NCBI GenBank assembly: GCA_015680685.1
Contig: MNCI01014870.1
Location: 140,082 to 204,081 of the forward strand
Reading direction: 5' to 3'
DNA from: Gnetum montanum
Lineage: Eukaryota; Streptophyta; Gnetopsida; Gnetales; Gnetaceae
Length of the DNA: 64,000 nt
This document shows positions 13,091-24,089 of the stretch, piece after piece (the stretch's first letter is position 1; every line of letters begins with the position of its first letter). The position numbers and the translations under genes are program-made. The notes below the pieces were generated by a model. The model had not been told where the DNA came from and searched no databases. It saw only the letters and a program-made list of their open reading frames with translations.

Positions 13091-13108
13091 TGGCACCATT
13101 GTCGAGGA
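13091..13108 (+). promoter_or_regulatory. Element AB: primer binding site (tRNA-Asp type)
   Basis: TGGCACCATTGTCGAGGA starts one base after the LTR. It equals TGGCGCCGTTGCCGGGGA, the complement of the 3' end of plant tRNA-Asp(GUC), with only G-to-A and C-to-T differences. A tRNA-Asp primer is typical of Athila/Tat-branch elements. Confidence 0.8.
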
Positions 13109-13222
13109 TGGTGCTAGTTATTTAAATTAGTTACATCATCCAAGATCACTGTAATGAAGCCTTGACAATATACCTTTTAGAAAGAAAGTAATTACAAATA
13201 AGTCATACACAAATTCACAACA

Positions 13223-14330
13223 ATGTCTCTCTCACAAGACTATGATAACATAAAAACTAGTAAGGCAATTCATTGGAGAACCAACGAATTATATGATGAT
13301 GAAGAAGAAGTTTGGACTACTCAATCTTATGCAAGGGTCTCCTATGTACACAACCAAAGACAACATTGTCCCAACTCACAAACTCATAACCTACCTAGTG
13401 ACAATGAACCCCTGTTGGCCACTAAAAGCCTAATGCATATACAAGAGGTTCTTCGAATATCTCACAGGCATCATAAGTCATCTACCTAGACTTGATTTAA
13501 ACAACTTCCCTAAGTTTTCAAGAGGTTATGATTTAGATCCACAACATCATCTACAAGCCTTCCATAATTCTTGTGTATGGAACAATGTTGATAATGGGTG
13601 GCAAAAACTTAATCTCTTTCCTATGACACTTGTTGGCCAAGAAAAAGTATTATATAGGTCCTTAAAACCAAAATCAATTCGATGTTTGCCAACAATGGTA
13701 GAACTCTTCAATGAGAGTGTTAGCCTTGAGGAAACAAATCCAAGAGTGGAAACAAGTGCAACATCAACCCTTGGACATGGCCTCAAAAAGATATTACTCT
13801 TTGTTAAAAAAATGCCTAGGTCATGGGTTTTCTGAGGAAAGGCTAATGTACCACATCATGGATGCACTCTATAATGAAACAAGAGAGACCCTAGAGATGT
13901 ATGCCCTAGGTCAACTATATGAACTAAAAACCCATCAATTCCAAGAGCTTATTAAGTAGGTAGAAAAAGAAGAGGGAGAAATAACTAAATGAGAGAATGT
14001 TAAAAGCTCTCAACATGACCAAAATCTTGAATTAGCAAAGGTCCATGATCATGAAGAAGAGAAATCAACTCACCTCAAGGAGGTGGAATCATCTTTGTCA
14101 ATACTATAATCCTTAGATGAAATTGAGGCAAAGATCAATAATATGAAAAAATGGATACATGAAAGATGTGGAGAATATGCCAACACTATTAGTGGTAGCA
14201 CCATGACAAACCAAGAAACAAGACAGAACACCACTAGACAATTGAAAAGAAGAGTTGAAGAAAATAAGGATAAGACCTTAACTGCTAATCATATGTATCA
14301 ATGTAACATTTGCCTATATGATCACCCCAA
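13223..14330 (+). pseudogene. Element AB: gag
   Basis: Begins with ATG at 13223 (M-S-L-S-Q-D-Y, then an acidic stretch DDEEE), 130 bp after the PBS. The segment at 13700-13960 matches the retrotransposon gag core: a serial Lys/Gln-rich helix, then KRYYSLLKKCLGHGFSEER, LMYHIMDALYNETRETL, corresponding to the family pattern of a short-chain WxxF..LLRxCPHHG..QxxxFYxGL. D has the same region at about 55380-55800 (minus). A possible Cys knuckle, MYQCNICLYDHP, lies near 14295-14325 just before an N. At least one frameshift and several stops are present. Gag would form the particle shell in the cytoplasm. Confidence 0.7.
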
Positions 14331-14640
14331 AGGTCAATGNTGGGTGGATAGCACTCGGGAGAGTGATAATGATGAGGTAATGTAGAGGATGTTGATATGA
14401 TTGGATAAATAGAGTGTTGAACATAATAAATATTTCGCATAGGGACATACAAAGGGTATGGTTTGTTTGGTGGCGGCCTCCCCCATGAATGAGGCTTTTG
14501 CCACTGTGGTTGAACCCGATACTTCTATACCAAATCTGGATGTAGCATTCCTCCCCAATGCTCATGTAAATGTGACAAGATTGGGCANGAAGAGATAGCA
14601 TATATATAAAACCACTACATCCACCAATTCATCATAAGCT
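14331..14640 (+). other. Element AB: sequence between gag and the Tat insertion, with two N joins
   Basis: Short non-coding or decayed gag/protease-side sequence. Single N characters at 14340 and 14588 indicate assembly joins, so bases may be missing here. The last five bases, AAGCT (14636-14640), are the left target duplication of the Tat element. Confidence 0.5.
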
Positions 14641-16982
14641 TGTTATGTCTAAAAACATCAGTGGCTGGAACACCAAGAGGTTATCAGGCATACAGCCTAA
14701 CCCCAGATTCATGCAAGGGCTATGCTGGAGAAAATAGAAATGGGGTGCCCTAAACGGTCTGGTCAATTAGACAAGGACTTACCCGATGTACAATAACCTT
14801 TTGTGAACAATGGTTTTATAATGTTAGACATGGAGATTGAAATGAAGAAAATCATAGCACACAGAGCAGTAAAAGCATAGCAGAGTATGTAAGTGAGCGA
14901 TAAATATGAACTGATACTCAATGATACAAAATATATGCTATAGTGAAATGAAATGAGCTTAAGTGAGAGAATGCACTGCCCCAGAATTAGGGGATTTTTT
15001 CTTTTGATTGAGTGATGAAAGTGTACAACTAGGATGCAGTACTAGATAGGCACAACTAACAATGGAACTATATGATCACAGCTCCTAGACTACTACCAAT
15101 GGGATGCCAACAGGAACCGTTGAGCTGATGCTTGGTCAAAAGCTACTACGCTAGGTTGAGGAGAGATCTGGGAGGTGCTACTACAAGGATTTACTATTCA
15201 TCAACCTTCTACTTGCCAACCTCCTTGCCAAAGACAATTGCCAAAATGCCAATCTCTAGAAGCCAATCGCAAGAAAGCCAAATCAAAAAGCCAACCTCTT
15301 GAATGTTGTTTGCTAGGATATTTATAGGGCCAAGAGTGGGAGAGAGATGTGGTTTGGACACCACGTGTCCTAGGTTCCACCTAGCATGAATCATGGATGT
15401 GCTACACTGATGTGTGGTGTTATGTTATAGTGTTATGCTAATGTGCTATGCTACAGTGTTACAAGGTTGGAAGTGAAACCTGCTGAGCCGTGACCATATC
15501 ATTTGGGCAGCATGTGCCAAATTCTAGAAGACTAGTATGTTTTTACAAAAAATGCTGACAACAAATGCAAAGTGGAGTCTATGCTCCAGGACTATGTCCT
15601 CCCTCCTCTTGCGAGTAGGGTCAAGCATAAGAACAACTTTAGGGATCAACAGGGGGTGCAAAATAAAGCAAACTACTAATCTTGTTTTTCAAGGAGATGA
15701 TGGAGTAGAAATAAACACTGCCAACAAGTTCTAGAGCTACTGGAGATGTCCTAAGGATTCTACATGAGTGTTACATTATCTACACTTCCCAGCATAGTGG
15801 TGTAGCATAAACACTTGGCTTGCTACGTTGTGCTACACTGGGTAGCATAGCGTAGCGTAGCACTCCTCTTTTGCATAAATTTTGTCTAGATAACTGAAAA
15901 TATCATTCTAATGCCTAGTCAAGGAAGAAACTTCAACAATTGGCAACCCTACTTTTCATGTTGAAAGGTCCTAGGACCCACTGATTTCATCCTTAGAACA
16001 CTTTTAGGCTTTGTTTCCTTGCTACGCTATGTAGCATAGCACAACATAGTGGTCAATCTGGCATGAATTTGAGCTACAACTTGCAATGCCTTGAAAGGAG
16101 ACTTTGATTGAGACGTGAGGGCAAAGTGGGCTAGGTAGTTTTGGAGGTTGGAGTGTGGCCAATTGTAATTCTTTTGATAGAAAAACTTGATGAAGGAACT
16201 TCATGCATTCTGATCCTACTATGCTATGTAGAGTAGCATAGTGTAGCACCTAGATTGACCTGAATTTTGATTCACTTTGAAAACGTTTTATCATGGGATG
16301 TTGGTCATGTCCTAGGGTGGCAATAGAACAAGCATTTTTGATGGTCGAAGCATGGGAAGTTTTGTTTCTTGTGTCAAGGTAGTTTGAGAAAAGATTGCAA
16401 TATCCTACTATGCCATGCTATGTTATGTAGCATAGCACAACGTAGCACCCAAAATGGGACAACTTTTGCAACATTTTCCATGTTTTTTCCATGTTATGCT
16501 AGTCACACTTCAAGGATGAAGTGGTGTAGATACCTTTGAGGACTAAATATCTGCCAACTACATCTTCTACATTTGATTAGTCACCACAAGGCCTGCTATG
16601 TTGTGTAGCATAGCAGGTCCCACCATTAGGAAACTTGTCAAACTATTTAATCTATCCTAAACATCTTCGATAGCTCTTAGCATGGTCCTTGGGTAGACTA
16701 TCAACTAGGTCATGCATCACACTAGGCAAGCTAGAGAGTGTAGCAAGCTTGTTAGCCTAAGAGATAGAAAATTTGTCAGACTGTATGGTCTACCTTCAAT
16801 GCTCCATTTGTGTGAACTAGCTCTGCAATTGGATGCTACCCTGACTATGGTGAAGAGCATAGTAGGCACACTCGAACATAACCTTGTAGGCATTAGTACT
16901 TCCTGGGTGTCTAACCATTTGTGTGGTCCATCATGACACTACACCCAAAGAATCAGGATGGCCAAAAATTGATGGTGTTTCA
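14641..16982 (-). repeat. Tat element: 3' LTR
   Basis: 2,342 bp. Plus-strand edges are TGTTATGTCT and GGTGTTTCA. It aligns end to end with 30999-33333. A minus-strand TATA box (complement of TATTTATA, 15319-15326) lies in CCCTATAAATATCC context. Between 15800 and 16620 imperfect palindromes of CTATG-TAG-CATAG type recur about every 180-200 bp within diverged repeats. Confidence 0.9.
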
Positions 16983-16983
16983 T

Positions 16984-17036
16984 TGGCCCCTCTTTGTCGA
17001 CATCTGGAGGATTTTCCTAAGAGATGTCGACAAAGA
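16984..17036 (-). promoter_or_regulatory. Tat element: polypurine tract and adjacent perfect hairpin
   Basis: Minus strand AAAGAGGGGCCAA (16984-16996) directly precedes the LTR TG: the plus-strand priming tract. Overlapping it is a perfect 15-bp inverted repeat, TCTTTGTCGACATCT (16991-17005) and its complement (17022-17036), with a 16-base loop. Any hairpin role is unknown. Confidence 0.7.
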
Positions 17037-18399
17037 ATACAAAACACTATAAAGAATAAGACACCAACATCATTCTTCAGTGCCTACTTCGATGATGCTT
17101 TACTATGTTTGAGAGTGCTTGGAGGGAAATATAAGATAAGGGGTAAAGGATGGATTTGAGGAAATAAGGTCAAGGAAGAAATGAATGTAGAATGCAACAC
17201 CATGAAAATTGTTGCCATAGTGTGATCCCTCATCGGAATGCTTATGAGGGAGTCAGTACACATGGGTGTATTTGTCTTTGGATCTTGACCTCTCACCAGA
17301 GTGCTTAGAGATGGTCGATCTATAGCTAAAACAATTATAAAGCAGCTATCATGCCATTTATTTTGGACACTTGTCTCTCTTTTTTTGCACTTTTTGTTGC
17401 ACACCCATGTTCACTTGAAGGAAATGTTGTCATCATTGTAGGATAGGTGTTTCCTCCTTGAGATGAGTTTGTGTCACATCCATGTGGGGCTTTGACCTAC
17501 CTACAGAGGCCTCCCATGGGAGGAGTTCCATTATGTCAATCATGGGCCTGCTGGTTGGGCATGGGAGAGGGCTTTATGTGCATTGGAAAAGCTTGTGAAG
17601 AAGATATCAAAAATTGTAAGTATAGGAAATGGAGATTAAGTTGGTCGACAAGAGAGTAACTAGGCTAATCAAAGTGGGTACTTTAGAACAATGTAGTATC
17701 TCTCTCTCGTGGTGGAATGCATTTTTGAATAATGACATCTTGGTTTTTATCCTGCAAACACAATAGAGACGAAACCAAAAAAAACATCAAGTGAAGTAAG
17801 GGTAAAGTCCTATTTTCTTGGGACACTACCAGGGGGGCAAGTGTTGTGTCTATCATGCACAATGTCCAAAGTAGGAAGGCCAATGCAGGCTTCGACAATG
17901 GTAGGCTGGAAAGGTTTAGCGGCCCCACCAGAAATGAGCACTAAAGAGGCTAGGAGCGATGATGATGCAGGTGCTCAAGAATCCCTGCCAAAGGCAAGCA
18001 TCATGAAATCTAGCTACAAGGTGAGAAGCCTAATAGTTGAACACCTTTTTGAACTCTAGCAATGACGAGGGTTGGAGGATACCAAAACTATAGCTATACC
18101 ATAGTTCTTTTGGGGCTCCAGCAAGAAATGCTGATGATGGGAGCTATGACCAAACTGATTAACGATGGTGGAAATAGCTCCAGAAGGTTAGCAAGATGCC
18201 ATATAGCATCTCCAAAAGATCAACAAGATGCCAGGGATGACAACGTTGCATGTGTCCTAGAGGATTTTTTCTTAGCGATATCAACTTCATTCTAGAACTG
18301 CAACATCCCACTCCATGTTGTTTGGGAAGCTTAAAGATGTGCACGCTTGCTTATTCACAATGTCACATGTGTGAGCTGGGAGGCATTGCACTATGAACC
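17037..18399 (-). other. Tat element: 3' region between integrase and LTR
   Basis: About 1.4 kb with no recognised domain. Some plus-strand frames of 60-80 codons run through it (for example 17841-18059 and 18062-18295). They could be remains of an antisense ORF, which Tat elements sometimes carry at this place, but no motif supports a call. Confidence 0.4.
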
Positions 18400-18775
18400 C
18401 AATTTAAGCTCTTGGTAGACCATTAGATGTGCTTGTTTAAGGTCCCAACAAATCGTGATGTGTCAATTTAAGGTCTTAGCAGACCGATGTGCTAGTTTAA
18501 GGCCCTAGTAGACCGATGTGCTAGTTTAAGGTCCTAGAAGATCATTGTGCTATTTTAACATCGTAGTGAATGGGGGATGGCTAATTTAAGGTCATAGCAG
18601 ATCATGTTGTGGGTGCTAGTTTTATGTTGTGGCCCACAAATGTGCTATGCCTATTTAATGTCATAGTAGACATTATGTGCCAATTTTACATTGTAGTAGA
18701 TGAGTTATGCCAGTTTATAGTCATAGTAGACTATCTGTGCCAGTTTTACATTGTAGCAGACAATCTACTTACCTT
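18400..18775. repeat. Tat element: minisatellite downstream of integrase
   Basis: About nine diverged units of 35-45 bp around the core AGTTTAAGGYCYTAGYAGACC with GATGTGCT linkers. The core recurs at 22380-22550 and, altered, at 26148-26399. Tat-lineage elements are known for variable tandem repeats near the 3' end. Confidence 0.8.
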
Positions 18776-18802
18776 GCTTTATGTTTGGCGCACTCTTGCA
18801 TG

Positions 18803-19900
18803 TTAAGCATAGTATGGATTCAAGTACAAATGATTAATGAGATTCAGGAATTTGTTGCCATAAAAGTTAGCTAGTTTGAATGCCCCACTCTCATATTCTT
18901 TTGTAACTACAAAGGGGCCTTCCCAGTTGGTTGAGAATTTTCTCACGGGTTCACGAACCACCTTGAGAACTAAGTCCTCCTTTTTCATTGGTCATTGGTG
19001 AAAATTGTAGTGATGTTTCTGTCATTTCTTGTCTTGGTACCATTCGATGTGGTTAAGTGTTTTGGTGCGCTCCTCCTCTATGGCGTCAAGGTTAATGATC
19101 CTTGACTCATTATTTTGAGCCTCATCCACGATGTTTGAAAGGATCATTTAAAGTAATGGGACCTACAATTCAAGAGGTAACACCACTTCAAATTCTTATA
19201 CAAGACTGTATGGAGTCTTACCTATAGCTATTTTGCATGTTGTGCAATAAGCCCAAAGCACGTAGAGGATTTGCTCGTGCCATCGCGTCTTACTGCTACT
19301 AAGCATCCTTTTCAAAAGTTTGATGATGAATTTATTGGTAGCTTTTACTTGGCCATTTGCATGGGAGTAGTATGGCAATGAGAAAGAATGTTTAATACCA
19401 AGACTTTCATAAAGGCCTTTGGTTTCTGCGCTACTAAATTGTGGCCCATTGTTAGTAACAATAGTCATGGGAAGGCCAAATTATGTCACTATGTTGTCCA
19501 GAATGAACTTGCAAACCTATTAGGATGTGGTCTTTCTAAGGGGAATAGCCTCTATCCATTTTTTAAAGTACTTAGTTGCAATAATGATAAAGCTATGTCG
19601 TGCAAAAGACTTAGGTGTAATGGGTCCTATGATGTCTAGTCCCCAACATTGGAAAGGCCATGTGATATATGTGGTATGTAATTTGGTAGGTGATACATGT
19701 ATAATGTTTCCATAGCATTGACACACATCACATGTTCTAACCTTGGCAATGCAATCATGTTCCATGTGAGGCCAATAGTAGTCCAGAATCCTAATCTTTG
19801 CTACCATAGCTCTAGGAGCTATGTACCCTCCACATAGTCCTTCATGGACTTCATCAACAATTTTTTGTGCTTTGTCCCCACTAACACAAGCTAGCAATAT
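18803..19900 (-). pseudogene. Tat element: integrase
   Basis: The zinc-binding region near 19740-19880 reads VHEGLCGGYIAPR...YYWPHMEHDC...CDVCQ; the second His of the HHCC set appears as Tyr. The catalytic core has WGLDIIGPI (first Asp kept), then VTNNGPQF where TDNGPQF is expected (second Asp to Asn), then HANGQVKATNK where Glu is expected (Glu to Lys). The C-terminal part (18803-18988) reads KEDLVLKVV...NWEGPFVVTK, the usual small-barrel end. Each active-site change fits G-to-A. The intact enzyme would insert the cDNA into chromosomes. Confidence 0.85.
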
Positions 19901-19963
19901 CCTGTCATAAGAGCATTTGCATAGGGTGTTGTCTCCTATGAGGACATATTGTTGGGCTTGTTT

Positions 19964-20570
19964 TCATAGTGCATCCCTTTGGGTAGGTGTCAGGTTGTGT
20001 GGGGGCTCACCATGTTGGAGGTATGTTTTAATGTTGTCATACCATTCTTGAGTATGTGTTGCACCTACAAATGTAATGTGTACCATGTGAATGATAGGAT
20101 TAGTGCATTCCACTATCAAAGCTGATAAGGTAGCAAACATATGTGATGGCACGTTGAGCGCTAATGTGGCTAATGCATCTACTATAGTGTTTTCACTATG
20201 AGGCACATGTTGGATGTCTAGGATTGCGAACTACTTTAGCAAGTACTTGGCCAAATCATAGTAAGACTACGAATGTTGTGCTTTGCAAGCGTATACCTCT
20301 GTTACTTGGTTAACAACTAGTTGTGAGTCACCTCGAATCGCTAAGCTTTGGATCCCCAACTCTTGGGCTACTAGGATGCCCCTAAGGAGACCTCATATTC
20401 TACCATATTATTTATGCAAAGGAATCTAAAGTGATATGCAAAAGGTCAGATCTTCCTAGAGGGGAGTGTGAGAACCGTAGCAGCACTACTGCCTTGTGTA
20501 GTTGAAGCCCCATCAAAGTGGAGAATGGATTCGAAGTCTATTGGTACTCAACTTATGCTATTAACATGTT
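19964..20570 (-). pseudogene. Tat element: second (archaeal-type) RNase H
   Basis: Minus-strand reading shows LHFDGAS, NNMVEYE, GILVAQELGI, GDSQLVVNQVTE, YDLAKYLLK and VPHSENTIVDALATLA in order. These are the hallmark blocks of the additional RNase H of Tat elements, including catalytic-type residues (D in FDGAS, E in VEYE, D in GDSQ). It sits between the classical RNase H and integrase. A few stops break it. Confidence 0.8.
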
Positions 20571-20599
20571 CATCTGGGAACTCAAGTTCTATCACTACC

Positions 20600-22285
20600 T
20601 AGTCATTGGTAGGCAAGGTTGTAAGTTGCATAGCTATTGCCTAACATTTTACATATGGTTGTGCCACATGGTGTAGGATAAATTCCATGATTATGGCCTT
20701 CCATCGGGCTATCCTAATACTTTCATATATGTTGGTTGTAATAGCCCGAAGTATGTTATTCTTGTGAATAATGTTTACTTGGCTACAAAACAAGTAATAC
20801 CTCTATTACTTAAGTGCAAATACAAAAGTAAGACAATTTTCTCTACTTCGTTGTATTTGGCTTCATAAGCTATCAAGGCATGACTCAAGTAATAGACAGG
20901 GATTTCGAAACTATCATTCCTCTTTTGACAAAGCAAGGTAGTGATAGACATGTCTGAGGTGGTGAGGTAAATGTAAATGGCTTGTCTCTCTATGGAGTGT
21001 AAATAGTAGGAAGATGGACAAGCTCTTTCTTAAGTTATCAAAAGCTTCTTCACATTGGTTGGTCCATTCAAAGTTGACTCCCTTTTTTAGCAAGTATTGC
21101 ATTGGATGCAACTTGTCCGTTAACCTTGCAATAGATCTTCTTATGAATTGTACCCTACCCTATAGCCCATGTAACTCCTTAAGGTTTGTAGGTGATGCCA
21201 GGTTAACAATGGCTTTAACTTTATCGGGGTCTACACATATCCCTATTTCTGACACTACAAAACCTAACATACGTTTGGTTTTGACTCCGAAAACATATTT
21301 TCTAGGGTTGACGTGAAGTTCATGTCTACGACATCATTGAATGACCAAGTTTAGGTCATTTTCATGGTTAGTAGCTTTTCTAGATTTAACAGCTATATTA
21401 TCCACGTAATCATTTAGCTTCTCTAAAAGGTAATCACTAAAGATGTAGGTCATCACCAGCTAGTATGTTGCTCCTACATTTTTTAGTCCAAAGGACATCA
21501 TTGTGTAGTAGAAGGTTTTCCAAGGGGTCAAGAAAATAGTTGCTAGCTAATGTTCCAAGTTTATGTGGATTTGGTTGTAGCCTGAGAACCCATCCATAAA
21601 GGTCAGTAAGGCATCACCAACCGTAGTATCGATGAGTTGGTCGATGCTAGGCAATGGGAAGTCATCCTTAATTATTACCTTATTTAGATCTTAAAAGTCT
21701 ATACAAATTTGTATACCTCCTATTTTCCTAGAAATGATAATGATGTTTGACACCCATTCTGAATAATCAACTGTCTGGATGAACCTAGCTTGGTAAAGTT
21801 TAGTGATTTCACTATGCACAGCTAAGCTGATCTCTAGTTTGATCTTGCAGGCTTTTTGTTTAACCACCTTGACACATGGGTCTAGTATGATATTGTGTTG
21901 TATGATGCATGGGTCTAAGCCTGGCATATCTTTGTATGACCATGCAAACACTTCAGCATTGTGATTGAGGACTCTAGAGATGCTTTGTTTAACCTATGAC
22001 TCTAGTAATGAGCTAACTTTTAATGTTCTTGCCTCCCCTTTGGATGTAGTCATAGGGATTTTGACAAGGAGGTCCTTAGTTACATCCCTGGCTTCTAAAT
22101 GTAAGGCTTGGACTAGGTGTTCATGCTAGTCCATGGGTATTTCTAAGGATGCTATGTAGGTGTCACAAGAGGATGGTTCAAAGTCTACCAACTCTACATT
22201 CAAGCATCTCGGAAACCTGCCATGGGGCCCTGTCAAAATTATGGGCAAACAGAGATCATCATAGGTAGCCATTTTTCCAGACCTA
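20600..22285 (-). pseudogene. Tat element: reverse transcriptase and classical RNase H
   Basis: The ORF opens near 22275 (M-A-T-Y-D-D-L-C-L-P-I-I-L-T-G). RT blocks: FAWSYKDMPGLDP (about 21920-21951), ARFIQTVDYSEWVSNIIIIS, FMDGFSGYNQIH-like text with stops (around 21570-21600), and the active site as DYVDNI (around 21390-21405) where YVDD is expected. Next come FGVKTK, the RH entry block NFEWTNQCEEAFDNL (21040-21090) and PVYYLSHAL (about 20890-20910). Numerous stops mean it is inactive. It would copy RNA to DNA in the particle. A good 3' splice site at 22283/22284 precedes it. Confidence 0.85.
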
Positions 22286-22379
22286 CAATAATGGACAAAC
22301 AAACAAAGTTAAGTGATACCTGCTTAAGATGATGACATGCAATGAAATATATGTAGGGTAATTATGTGATGTTAAAAAG

Positions 22380-22555
22380 TAGCCAGTTTAAGGTCTTAGC
22401 AAACCTCAACCATGTAAAATTGTACATTGAAATTGCTAGTTTAAGGTCTTAGCAGACCACCACTGGGTTTAAAATGTAAAGGGAATGCCAAAATTGCTAG
22501 TTTAAGGTTGTAGTGGACCATAACTGAGCCACATTGTAAAAAATGAAGTGAAAAT
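22380..22555. repeat. Tat element: minisatellite upstream of RT
   Basis: Three units of about 58-60 bp, each starting GCTAGTTTAAGGTCTTAGC or a close variant. It shares its core with the 18400-18775 array, so the RT-to-integrase block is flanked by related tandem repeats. Confidence 0.8.
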
Positions 22556-24080
22556 TTTAGTGCATTTATGTGCTATGTTGCAGTTGTGTGCCATGCTACA
22601 GTAGATCCATGCTACACTACAAGGTATAGGGGTGTCCCATGCTACACTGTAGGGGATAGGGGCATCCTGTGTTACATGTGAAACATGGGCTGTCCCGCAT
22701 TATGCATGGGACATAGAACACCCTAAAAAGTAACAAGTGGTGTAACCCTATAAGCTATAAATAGGGGATTACCCATGGTAATCTTGTCACTTTCACTATC
22801 ATATCTAACACCCAGAGCATAGCATGGTTTGGACTAAGAGATAGCATAGCCGTTGCAGCATAGTGGTCAATACATCTGAGTTTGTCAGTAGGACAATGGC
22901 ACACAGGAGCAAATGTAGGCATCAAGGCCTTGCCAATGTAGATGAAGGGGAGCACACCCTGTGATGTCTTCCTAAGGCATGCATTGAGGAATGCCAAGAG
23001 GCATCATCTACCTAGTAATTTGTTATGCTATCCTTGCTTACATTGTACGATTTATTCAGTGGGATTGTCACTATGGTCACCACGCCCTAGTTGCTACGGT
23101 TTCTACCATTGCTACATAATGAATTATCATTGTTATGGCCTTGACCGTTGCTTTAGCTGCTACGCTATGGCTATTGCCACTCTAGTCCTAGTTGCCATGG
23201 TGATCACTACACTATGGTTAGCATGCAGCACAGGCCTGACCACCATTGTTGGGAATGGATAATGCACCATTGCAAGGGTTTGGGAGGTTTGGGCGGCGTA
23301 ACACACGTTCAACGTAGTGTAGCACCCATGGAGGAAATTCTGGTTTGCAAGGTTTTTTTAGGTAATGTAGCACATGTAAGGGGAGTTTTTTTTTGTTTGT
23401 ATCTTATTCTATTACACTTCATGTAGTGGGATAGGGTTGGGGTAACAGAAACATTGTATGTTCCTTTTCATGCTATCATTTTTGTCAGCGTGACTGATGG
23501 GCTATGTTATGTTTTTAGTGCTTGTCACACTACTCTACTATGCTACTATTCTTGCTATGCTGCTACACCTATCATACCTACTATATTACTATGTTTGTAA
23601 CATTGCATGGGATGTAGTCATTACACAGCATGTAACACAGCTGCTATGCTGCCCAGGATATGCCCACTACACTACGCTACACATAACGTAGTTGCTACGC
23701 TACGCTATGTGTAACACAGCTACTATGCTATGTAGAGTATATCCATTACATTGTGTCATGTACTATGCTGCTATGTTGTGTGTGACATGGCTACTATGCT
23801 ATATGAGATAAGCTACAAAAATGGAACTGATACTTGGTGAAAAATTGGGTTTGTCTCACCGTACTAGGGACATACTGTTTCATACTTGGGAAAAATTTGT
23901 ACACCAGGGGTTATGCTACGCTATTCAGTAACTGTCACTTGAACACTGTACTAAGGCTTTGTGCTATGCCATGTAGGGTTATGTTGAAACCCATCCTAAT
24001 CATGATTGGGCTGGTAGGAGTTTTATGCTGCCTAAGTGCCCCTATGGCCAACATCCCCCCTCCCCATGCGTGAGTAAGGA
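22556..24080. repeat. Tat element: GCTACGCTATG-rich block in the protease-RT spacer
   Basis: Dense short palindromic motifs of the TGCTACGCTATG / CATAGCGTAGCA type, as in the Tat LTR (15800-16620). Densest at 23500-23800. Many stop-poor short frames here are by-products. It lies upstream of the opposite-strand gene and could be its promoter region, but I see no firm TATA box. Confidence 0.6.
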
Positions 24081-24089
24081 ACTAGGAAA

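Noticed and set aside
15800-16620. CRISPR-like regularly spaced palindromes
   Set aside because: Spacing about 190 bp with diverged, related spacers inside a plant LTR; not a CRISPR array.
17084-17404. 106-codon minus-strand frame near the Tat 3' LTR
   Set aside because: No motif, ends inside the polypurine-hairpin side region; likely chance in a low-stop stretch.
22942-23262. 106-codon Cys/Tyr/His-rich plus-strand frame
   Set aside because: Made of the GCTACGCTATG repeat block; composition follows the repeat, no domain.
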